Below are positions 1 through 6,469 of a DNA stretch of 19,125 nt, one piece after another (the stretch's first letter is position 1; the number at the start of each line of letters is the position of its first letter). The notes beneath the pieces are model-generated. The model did no database searches and was not told the DNA's origin. It saw only the letters and a list, made by a program, of their open reading frames with translations. The position numbers were made by a program, and so were the translations under genes. Source of the stretch: CADEFF01 sp964569315 (GTDB taxonomy: Bacteria > Pseudomonadota > Alphaproteobacteria > Dongiales > Dongiaceae); the NCBI GenBank assembly GCA_964569315.1, contig CAZMUZ010000072.1, forward strand, positions 1-19,125, given 5' to 3'.

Positions 1-575
1 GCATCGTGAATATGGTCACCCTGACCTCGATCTCGGTGCCGGAGTTCTTCGTCGCAAACATCCTCATGCTGCTGCTGGCAGTGCCGCATGTCGTGTTCGA
101 CAACCCGCCCTTCTACGCGCTCGCCAAGATCAATTTCGACATGCCCTTCTCCGAGCGGGTGGCGCGTTCCGCGCTGCCGGTGATGACGCTCGTGCTGGTG
201 ATCCTCGCGCATATGATGCGGATGACGCGCGCCGCCATCATCAACCTCCTGTCGAGCCCCTTCATCGAGATGGCTCGCCTCAAGGGCGTGAGCCCGCGCC
301 GCATCATCTACCGCCACGCCCTGCCGAACGCCTGGGCGCCGATCGCGACGGTGATCGCGCTCAACCTCGCCTATCTCGTCGTCGGCGTGGTGGTGGTCGA
401 GGTGGTGTTCGTCTATCCCGGCATCGGCCAGCTCATGGTCGATGCGGTGTCGTCGCGCAACATCCCCGTCGTGCAGGCCTGCGCGCTGATCTTCGCCGCG
501 ACCTACATCCTCCTCAACCTCATTGCGGACATCGTGTCGATCGTGACCAATCCGCGGCTGCTGCATCCGCGATGA
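1..575 (+). CDS. ABC importer permease, DppB/OppB family (5' end cut off by window)
   Basis: The C-terminal ~190 residues of an inner-membrane permease for di/oligopeptide-type substrates. The frame is open from the first bases of the window, so the N-terminus lies upstream. The visible part has hydrophobic membrane segments and a cytoplasmic loop of the BPD_transp_1 domain (EMARLKGVSPRRIIYRHALPNA), the EAA-type loop that docks on the ATPase. It ends in VTNPRLLHPR, a typical OppB/DppB end. The stop overlaps the next gene's start (ATGA at 572-575), implying translational coupling to the second permease. Family assignment is firm. The substrate (peptide, opine, glutathione, nickel or other) cannot be read from the permease, and the substrate-binding protein, if in this operon, would be upstream. 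Confidence 0.93.
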   Translation, partial: IVNMVTLTSISVPEFFVANILMLLLAVPHVVFDNPPFYALAKINFDMPFSERVARSALPVMTLVLVILAHMMRMTRAAIINLLSSPFIEMARLKGVSPRRIIYRHALPNAWAPIATVIALNLAYLVVGVVVVEVVFVYPGIGQLMVDAVSSRNIPVVQACALIFAATYILLNLIADIVSIVTNPRLLHPR

Positions 576-1483
576 CCCTGCTCCAGGACAACAGCCGCGA
601 AGGCGCGATGCCGGCCGTCGCCGGCACGACGGCCCTGCCGCCCCGGCGATCCTGGCGGGAATCCCTGCTGCGGGACATGAAGCATGCGCCACTCAGCGCC
701 TGGTTCGGCATGGCGGTCATCGCCGCCTATGTGGTGGTCGCGGTCTTCGCGCCGCTGCTGGCGCCCTACGCCGAGAACGAGCTGGTCGGCGCGCAGTACG
801 AACCCTGGAGCGACCAATTCTTCTTCGGCACCGATCAGCTCGGCCGCGACCTGCTCTCGCGCCTGATCTACGGCGCGCGCAACACCATCGGGATCGCGCT
901 GATGACGACGGCGCTCTCCTTCACCATCGGCGGGATGCTCGGCATGCTGGCCGCCGTTCTGGCCGGCTGGATCGACCAGGCGCTGTCGCGCTTCGTCGAC
1001 GTGCTGATGGCGATCCCGCAGCTCATCTTCGCGCTCGTGCTGCTGTCGATCTTCGGCTCCTCGATCCCCAACCTCATCCTGATCATCGCGGTGCTCGATT
1101 CCACGCGCGTCTTCCGGCTCACGCGCGCCGTCGCCCTCAACATCGCAGTGCTCGATTTCGTCGAAGCGGCGAAGCTCCAGGGCGAGAAGCTGACCTGGAT
1201 CATGATCCGGGAAATCCTGCCCAACATCCTGCCGCCGCTGGTGGCGGAGTTCGGCCTGCGCTTCTGCTTCGTGTTCCTGACGATCAGCGCCTTGTCGTTC
1301 CTCGGCCTCGGCATCCAGCCGCCGACCGCGGACTGGGGCTCGATGCTGCGCGAGAACTCGACGCTCATCAATTACGGCAACGTCACCCCGCTGCTGCCGG
1401 CGGGCGCGATCGCGCTGCTGACGGTCGCGGTCAACTTCGTCGTCGACTGGTTCCTGCACAAGACCAGCGGCCTCAAGGACTGA
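572..1483 (+). CDS. ABC importer permease, DppC/OppC family
   Basis: The second inner-membrane permease of the importer, 303 aa, a normal length. Residues 1-40 form a cytoplasmic tail. The first membrane helix is at about 43-65 (AWFGMAVIAAYVVVAVFAPLLAPY), as in the OppC_N domain. A periplasmic segment with FGTDQLGRDLLSRLIYGAR follows, the hallmark sequence of DppC/OppC proteins. The BPD_transp_1 core then carries an EAA-type loop at about 197-220 (FVEAAKLQGEKLTWIMIREILPN). The motif SALSFLGLGIQPPTADWGSMLRE near the C-terminus is also typical. The ATG overlaps the stop of the preceding permease; another in-frame ATG lies 12 codons later but leaves the overlap unused. Six bases separate it from the downstream ATPase gene. 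Confidence 0.95.
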   Translation: MTLLQDNSREGAMPAVAGTTALPPRRSWRESLLRDMKHAPLSAWFGMAVIAAYVVVAVFAPLLAPYAENELVGAQYEPWSDQFFFGTDQLGRDLLSRLIYGARNTIGIALMTTALSFTIGGMLGMLAAVLAGWIDQALSRFVDVLMAIPQLIFALVLLSIFGSSIPNLILIIAVLDSTRVFRLTRAVALNIAVLDFVEAAKLQGEKLTWIMIREILPNILPPLVAEFGLRFCFVFLTISALSFLGLGIQPPTADWGSMLRENSTLINYGNVTPLLPAGAIALLTVAVNFVVDWFLHKTSGLKD

Positions 1484-1489
1484 TCCCGG

Positions 1490-3148
1490 ATGACCGCGAA
1501 ACCCGATAGTGCCGGCGACCGCCTGCTCGAGATCCGCGGCCTCCGCATCGAGGGCCAGAGCGAGGATCGCTGGCATCAGATCGTCAAGGGCGTCGATCTC
1601 GATCTCAATCGCGGCGAGGTGCTGGGCCTGATCGGGGAATCCGGCGCCGGCAAATCCACCATCGGCCTCGCCGCGATGGGCTATGCCCGGCCCGGCTGTC
1701 GGATCTCCGCCGGAAGCGTGAAGTTCGACGGGCTGGAGCTGGTCGGCCTCGCCGAGGCGAAGAAGCGCACCCTCTGGGGCTCGCGCATCTCCTATGTGGC
1801 GCAGTCGGCCGCCGCCTCCTTCAATCCGGCGCATCGGCTGATCGAGCAGTTTTCCGAGGTGCCGCTCGAGCACAAGGTGATGGGCGCCGACGAGGCGAAG
1901 AAGCGCGCCATCGATCTCTTCCGCCGCCTCCGCCTGCCGAATCCGGAAACCATCGGGATGCGCTATCCGCATCAGGTCTCCGGCGGCCAGCTCCAGCGCG
2001 CCATGACCGCGATGGCGATGTCCTGCACGCCGGACCTCATCGTCTTCGACGAGCCGACCACGGCGCTCGACGTGACCACGCAGATCGAGGTGCTGGCCGC
2101 CATCAAGAACATCGTCCGACAGTTCAATACCGCGGCGATCTACATCACGCACGACCTCGCCGTCGTGGCGCAGATGGCCGACCGGATCATGGTGCTGCGC
2201 TATGGCGAGACCGTCGAGGAAGCGCCGACGGCGGAGATGCTCGCCCATCCGAAGCAGGCCTACACCAAAACGCTGTGGGCGGTGCGCTCCCTGCACAAGC
2301 CCGAGGAGCCCGCCGACGACATGCTGCTCCGGGTGGAGGGCGTGGAAGCGGGCTACGGCTCGATAAAGGTGCTGGATAGCATCGACCTCGCGGTGCCGCG
2401 CGGCCGCACGGTGGCCGTGGTCGGCGAATCCGGCTCCGGAAAATCGACGCTGGCGCGGGTCATCACCGGCCTGTTGCCGCCGTCCCGGGGGCAGGTGCTG
2501 TTCGAAGGCAAACCCTTGCCGCCGGCCCTGAAGCAGCGCCCCAAGGACATGCTGCGGCGCATGCAGATGATCTATCAGATGCCGGATACCGCCCTCAACC
2601 CGCGGCGTCGCGTGCGCGACATCATCGGCCGGCCGCTGCGCCACTATCTCGGCCTCCGGGGCGCGGTACAGGAGAAGCGCATCGTCGAGCTGCTCGAGAT
2701 GATCGAGCTCGATCACCGCTTCATCGATCGTCTGCCGGGCGAGCTTTCCGGTGGGCAGAAGCAGCGCGTCTGCATCGCGCGCGCGCTTGCCGCGAAGCCG
2801 GACCTCATCATCTGCGACGAGGTAACCTCCGCGCTCGACCAGATCGTCGCCGAGGGAATTCTCAAGCTCCTGCTGCGGCTGCAGAAGGAGCTGAACGTCT
2901 CCTATCTCTACATCACCCACGACCTCGCCACCGTGAAGGCGATCGCCGACTGGATCGTGGTGATGCATCAGGGCCGGATCGTCCAGCAGGGGCCGAAGCA
3001 GGCCGTGCTGACGCCGCCGCACCATGCCTATACCGAGCTGCTGCTCTCCTCGGTGCCGGAGATGGATCCGGCCTGGCTCGACGGCGTGCTCGCCCGTCGC
3101 GGCGCGGCCGGCGGCGGTGCCCCTGCCGAGGCTTCCGCCGCTTCATGA
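1490..3148 (+). CDS. Fused double ABC ATPase of peptide-type importer (DppD-DppF fusion)
   Basis: A cytoplasmic ATPase of 552 aa that energises the two permeases; two complete nucleotide-binding domains replace the usual separate DppD and DppF. Domain 1 (about 12-265) has Walker A GESGAGKST at 49-57, Q-loop Q105, signature VSGGQ at 163-167, Walker B LIVFDEP at 183-189 and switch His221. Domain 2 (about 278-520) has Walker A GESGSGKST at 312-320, Q363, signature LSGGQ at 419-423, Walker B LIICDE at 439-444 and His477. Both catalytic glutamates (E188, E444) are present. In domain 2 the usual DEPTSALD is DEVTSALD. An AAGGA Shine-Dalgarno at 1475-1479 supports the start. The last codons overlap the hydrolase gene by ATGA. 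Fused ATPases of this kind are common in GsiA/YejF-like importers. Confidence 0.95.
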   Translation: MTAKPDSAGDRLLEIRGLRIEGQSEDRWHQIVKGVDLDLNRGEVLGLIGESGAGKSTIGLAAMGYARPGCRISAGSVKFDGLELVGLAEAKKRTLWGSRISYVAQSAAASFNPAHRLIEQFSEVPLEHKVMGADEAKKRAIDLFRRLRLPNPETIGMRYPHQVSGGQLQRAMTAMAMSCTPDLIVFDEPTTALDVTTQIEVLAAIKNIVRQFNTAAIYITHDLAVVAQMADRIMVLRYGETVEEAPTAEMLAHPKQAYTKTLWAVRSLHKPEEPADDMLLRVEGVEAGYGSIKVLDSIDLAVPRGRTVAVVGESGSGKSTLARVITGLLPPSRGQVLFEGKPLPPALKQRPKDMLRRMQMIYQMPDTALNPRRRVRDIIGRPLRHYLGLRGAVQEKRIVELLEMIELDHRFIDRLPGELSGGQKQRVCIARALAAKPDLIICDEVTSALDQIVAEGILKLLLRLQKELNVSYLYITHDLATVKAIADWIVVMHQGRIVQQGPKQAVLTPPHHAYTELLLSSVPEMDPAWLDGVLARRGAAGGGAPAEASAAS

Positions 3149-4092
3149 GCGCGCGAAGCGTCGAGGCCCGGCTCGACCCGGCGATGCGGGCGGCCCTGGC
3201 GGAGACCGCGCGGCTCCAGGCCGGGCGCAAGATCGACTGGAACGACCTGCCCGCCATGCGGAAGGGCTATGAGGCGGAGCGCCGCTACTGGAACGGCGGC
3301 GGCCCCGATCTCGCCCGGATCCGCGATCTCGCCATCGCCGGCCCCGCGGGGCCGATCCCGGTGCGCTGCTATCGCCCGACCGAGGCTCCCGCCCTTCCCG
3401 TGCTCGTCTATCTCCATGGCGGCGGCTATGTGCTCGGCAGCATCGCGACCCACGATCGGGTGATGCGGCTGCTGGCCGAGAAATCGGGCGCGGCCGTGCT
3501 CGGGGTCGATTACCGCCTGGCGCCCGAGCATCGCTTTCCCGTGCAGCTCGAGGAAGCCGCCGCCGTGCTCGACTGGCTCGCGAGGGAGGGCGCAGCGCAG
3601 GGCCTCGACCCGTCGCGCTTCGCCCTCGGCGGCGATTCGGCGGGCGCGCATCTGGCGCTCGGCACGACGCTGATGCGAGGCGCCGCCCCCGTGCAGCCCA
3701 GGGCTCTCATTCTCTATTATGGCGCCTTCGGCCTCGCCGATTCGCGCTCGATGCGGCTCTTCGGCACCAACGCAGCCGGCCTCACCCGCGCCGACATGGA
3801 CTTCTTCTATGCGAGCTACCACGGCGAGGGCCCCAAAATCGCCGATCCCCGGCTCGACTGCCTCTCCGCGGACCTCGCGGGGCTGCCGCCCGCCTTCATC
3901 CTCGCGGCCGAGCTCGACCCGCTGCTAGACGACAGCCTCACCCTCGCGGCGCTGCTGGAGGAGGCCGGCGTCGCGCACCGGCTGCGGCGCTATGACGGGG
4001 TGCTGCACGGCTTCATCCACTATTCGCGCGCCGTGCCGCTGGCGATGCGCGCCCTCGACGAAGGAGCCGCGGCGCTTCGCGCGTGGCTCTAG
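3145..4092 (+). CDS. Alpha/beta hydrolase, hormone-sensitive-lipase (HSL) family esterase
   Basis: A predicted cytoplasmic carboxylic-ester hydrolase of 315 aa, with no signal peptide. The HSL family oxyanion-hole motif HGGG is at 91-94. The nucleophile elbow GDSAG is at 163-167 with Ser165. The other triad members are probably Asp258 (AELDPLLDD) and His288 (VLHGF). The conserved DYRLAPEHRFP block at 122-132 is also typical of the family. Its ATG overlaps the ATPase stop (ATGA), so it is co-translated with the importer. That suggests it acts on an imported ester- or amide-like compound, but this is inference. Members of this family hydrolyse short-chain esters, lactones or carbamates, and specificity cannot be predicted here. 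Confidence 0.92.
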   Translation: MSARSVEARLDPAMRAALAETARLQAGRKIDWNDLPAMRKGYEAERRYWNGGGPDLARIRDLAIAGPAGPIPVRCYRPTEAPALPVLVYLHGGGYVLGSIATHDRVMRLLAEKSGAAVLGVDYRLAPEHRFPVQLEEAAAVLDWLAREGAAQGLDPSRFALGGDSAGAHLALGTTLMRGAAPVQPRALILYYGAFGLADSRSMRLFGTNAAGLTRADMDFFYASYHGEGPKIADPRLDCLSADLAGLPPAFILAAELDPLLDDSLTLAALLEEAGVAHRLRRYDGVLHGFIHYSRAVPLAMRALDEGAAALRAWL

Positions 4093-4103
4093 GCTCCGAT
4101 CGC

Positions 4104-4137
4104 CCGAAGCCGGCGTTTCGCCGGCATGGCGCTTCGG
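4104..4137. terminator. Candidate hairpin between importer operon and pabB
   Basis: CCGAAGC (4104-4110) pairs with GCTTCGG (4131-4137), enclosing CGGCG-TTT-CGCCG (4111-4123); alternatively the inner stem alone is GCCGGCG-TTT-CGCCGGC (4109-4125). It begins just after the hydrolase stop. There is no U-tract, so it is not a standard intrinsic terminator. It may be a transcript-end hairpin or have no function. Confidence 0.3.
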
Positions 4138-4186
4138 CTATGGTGCCGCCCCGCTCGCTATCGTCGTGACGCCGAACCCGGGCCCC

Positions 4187-5575
4187 ATGATCGTCCGCGA
4201 AATTCCCTATGCCGATCCGGTCGCCTGTTTCGCGCCCTGGCGGTCGGCGCCGTTCGCAGCGTTGCTGGACAGCGCCGCCGAGGGCGATCCGCGGAGCCGC
4301 TACAGCTATCTCGCGGTCGAGCCCGCCCGGTTGCTGACGGCGACGGGCGACGACGTCCGGCTCGACGGGCGGCCCGTGGGCGGCGATCCCTTCGCGGCGC
4401 TCGCGGCCGAGCTTGCGCGCTGGCGGATCGAGGGCGCGACCGGACCGGTGCCGTTCCTCGGCGGCGCCGTCGGCTTCCTCGGCTACGAGCTCGGCCGCCA
4501 TCTCGAGGAATTGCCGCAGCGTCACGGCAACGCCGACGCCCTGCCCGACATGATCATCGGCTTCTACGACGCGATTCTCGCCTTCGACCGCGAGGCGAGG
4601 CGCGGCTGGATCCTGTCCAGCGGCCTGCCGGAGGCCGATCCCGCGGCCAGAGAACGCCGGGCTGCGGCGCGCGCCGATGCGCTGGCGGCGAAGCTTGCGG
4701 CGCTTCCCGAAGAACCGCCGCCGTTCGCCGCTCCGGGGGGCGCCTGGCGTTTCGAGCTCGAGCAGGAGGACTATGTCGCGCGGGTGAAACGGCTGCTGGA
4801 ATATATCCGCGCCGGCGATCTCTATCAGGCGAACTTCACCGGGCGCTTCCTCGCCGCGCGGCCGGCGGGCGTCGCGGCCTTCTCGCTCTATCGTCGGCTC
4901 CGGCGGCTGAGCCCGGCGCCTTTCGCAGCCTATCTCGCCTGCGGGCCGGCGCTCCAGGTCCTGAGCGCCTCGCCGGAACGCTATCTCCGGCTCGGCGCCG
5001 ACGGCGCGATCGAGGCCCGCCCGATCAAGGGCACCCGGCCGCGCGGGGCGACGCCGGCCGAGGACAGGGCGCTCGCCGACGAGCTGCGGCGCAGCATCAA
5101 GGACCACGCCGAGAACCTGATGATCGCCGATCTCCTGCGGAACGATATCGGGCGCGTGGCCGAGATCGGAAGCGTGCGCGTCCCGGTGCTCTGCGGGCTC
5201 GAGACCTTCGCCAGCGTCCATCACCTGGTCTCAGTCGTGGAAGGCCGCCTGCGCGGCGGGCTCGGACCCATCGATCTGCTGCGCGCGGCCTTTCCGGGCG
5301 GCTCGGTCACCGGCGCGCCGAAGATCCGCGCCATGGAGATCATCGACGAGCTCGAGGTGGCGCGCCGCGGCCCCTATTGCGGCAGCATCGCCTGGTTCGG
5401 CATCGACGGGGCGATGGACAGCTCGATCGTGATCCGCACCCTGGTCGCCACGCGAGACCGGCTCATCGCGCAGGCCGGCGGCGGGATCGTGTCGGATTCC
5501 GATCCGGCAGCGGAATATGAGGAGCTGCGGCTGAAAGCGCGGCCGCTGCTGGCCGTGCTGGAGGAGGGTGCATGA
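4187..5575 (+). CDS. pabB: Aminodeoxychorismate synthase component I (PabB)
   Basis: Converts chorismate, with glutamine-derived ammonia, to 4-amino-4-deoxychorismate in the cytoplasm, the first step to p-aminobenzoate and folate. It has 462 aa from the ATG at 4187, normal for PabB. An N-terminal Anth_synt_I_N-like region covers about 1-130 and the chorismate-binding domain about 195-455. The motif PIKGT at 279-283 carries Lys281, the lysine that separates PabB from anthranilate synthase TrpE (PIAGT). Other hallmarks are AENLMIADLLRNDIGRV at 308-324 and the PGGSVTGAPK block at 370-379. No glutamine amidotransferase domain is fused, so PabA must be encoded elsewhere. No clear Shine-Dalgarno precedes the ATG. 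A GTG seven codons earlier (4166) and a much longer frame from 3992 are possible but would overlap or lie against the hydrolase gene. Confidence 0.93.
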   Translation: MIVREIPYADPVACFAPWRSAPFAALLDSAAEGDPRSRYSYLAVEPARLLTATGDDVRLDGRPVGGDPFAALAAELARWRIEGATGPVPFLGGAVGFLGYELGRHLEELPQRHGNADALPDMIIGFYDAILAFDREARRGWILSSGLPEADPAARERRAAARADALAAKLAALPEEPPPFAAPGGAWRFELEQEDYVARVKRLLEYIRAGDLYQANFTGRFLAARPAGVAAFSLYRRLRRLSPAPFAAYLACGPALQVLSASPERYLRLGADGAIEARPIKGTRPRGATPAEDRALADELRRSIKDHAENLMIADLLRNDIGRVAEIGSVRVPVLCGLETFASVHHLVSVVEGRLRGGLGPIDLLRAAFPGGSVTGAPKIRAMEIIDELEVARRGPYCGSIAWFGIDGAMDSSIVIRTLVATRDRLIAQAGGGIVSDSDPAAEYEELRLKARPLLAVLEEGA

Positions 5576-6396
5576 CCATGCTGTGGCTCGATGGAAGTCT
5601 GCTGCCCGCAGCGGAGGCGAGGATCGTGACGAGCGATCGCGGCTTTACGCTCGGCGACGGCCTCTTCGAGACGATCAAGGCACGCAACGGCCGGCCGCTT
5701 CGCTGGGCGCGGCATCTGGCGCGGCTGGAGGCCGGCGCCGCCATCCTCGGCATTCCGATCGGCTGGCCGGGCGATAGCTTGCAGGCGGCGATGGAATCGG
5801 TGCTCGCCGCGAACCATCTCGACGCGGCCGTGCTGCGGCTGACGCTCAGCCGCGGCCCCGGCGAACGCGGCCTGCTGCCGCCCGGCCGGGCGCAGCCGAC
5901 GCTCCTCATCGCGGCAACCCCGCTGCCGCCGCCGGCAAAGCCGGCGCGCGCGGTGATCGCCGAGACGGTGCGGCGCAATGCCCATTCGCCGCTCGCGCGC
6001 ATCAAGTCGCTTTCCTATCTCGACAGCGTGCTGGCGCGGATGGAGGCCGCGCGCCGCGGCGCCGACGATGCGCTGCTGCTCAACGGCGCGGGACGGCTCG
6101 CCGAGGCGACGACCGCCAACCTCTTCCTCGCGATCGACGACAAGCTGCTGACGCCGCCGGTCGCGGAAGGCGCCCTGCCGGGCACGATGCGGGGCGAGCT
6201 CATGGGGATGGCGCCCATCGAGGAGCGGCCGATCGAGGCGGCGGAACTGGAGAAAGCGAGCGAACTCTTCCTCAGCAGCAGCCTCGGGCTGCGCCCGGTC
6301 GCGAGCGTCGCGGGGCGGGCGATCGGAACCGGCGAGCCCGGCCCGGCGTTCCGGCGGCTGCAGGCCGCGATCGAGGATCGCGAGCGGCGCGGCTGA
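5572..6396 (+). CDS. pabC: Aminodeoxychorismate lyase (PabC), class IV PLP aminotransferase fold
   Basis: Releases pyruvate from 4-amino-4-deoxychorismate to give p-aminobenzoate. The protein has 274 aa, the usual length of fold-type IV PLP enzymes. Visible family motifs are GDGLFETIKARNG at 28-40, RWARHLARLEAGA, the PLP-binding lysine in IKSLSYL (Lys145) and LAEATTANLF with Glu178, which contacts the pyridine nitrogen. LPGTMRGELM follows. Its start overlaps the pabB stop by ATGA, so the two are translated together, and this context favours PabC over the related D-amino-acid or branched-chain aminotransferases. Sequence alone does not fully separate these. It ends 46 bases from the convergent cyclase gene. 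Confidence 0.85.
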   Translation: MTMLWLDGSLLPAAEARIVTSDRGFTLGDGLFETIKARNGRPLRWARHLARLEAGAAILGIPIGWPGDSLQAAMESVLAANHLDAAVLRLTLSRGPGERGLLPPGRAQPTLLIAATPLPPPAKPARAVIAETVRRNAHSPLARIKSLSYLDSVLARMEAARRGADDALLLNGAGRLAEATTANLFLAIDDKLLTPPVAEGALPGTMRGELMGMAPIEERPIEAAELEKASELFLSSSLGLRPVASVAGRAIGTGEPGPAFRRLQAAIEDRERRG

Positions 6397-6424
6397 CCCG
6401 GCGCCGGTCTCCCCGGCCCTATCG

Positions 6425-6469
6425 GGTCTGCGCGTGGAACGCCTATTTGGTCTGCGCGTAGAACACGCC
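6425..6469. repeat. Imperfect 24-bp-offset direct repeat at the cyclase 3' end
   Basis: GGTCTGCGCGTGGAACGCC (6425-6443) is repeated almost exactly at 6449-6469, where two bases are inserted and one is changed. The second copy encodes, on the minus strand, the last residues of the cyclase (GVFYAQT). The first copy starts right after the cyclase stop. It looks like a small tandem duplication of the gene's end. Confidence 0.6.

Noticed and set aside
503..3025. An 840-codon open frame on the minus strand opposite the importer genes
   Set aside because: It is rich in His, Arg, Asp and Gly with no domain signature, lies exactly antisense to genes with clear motifs, and is the usual antisense shadow in GC-rich DNA.
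3992..4186. Upstream extension of the pabB frame into the hydrolase gene
   Set aside because: The residues do not resemble a PabB N-terminus and overlap the hydrolase C-terminus; family-like sequence begins at MIVREIPY (4187).
4126..5520. A 464-codon frame over pabB in another plus-strand frame
   Set aside because: It is dominated by Arg, Ala, Gly and Pro, while the other frame carries the PabB motifs.
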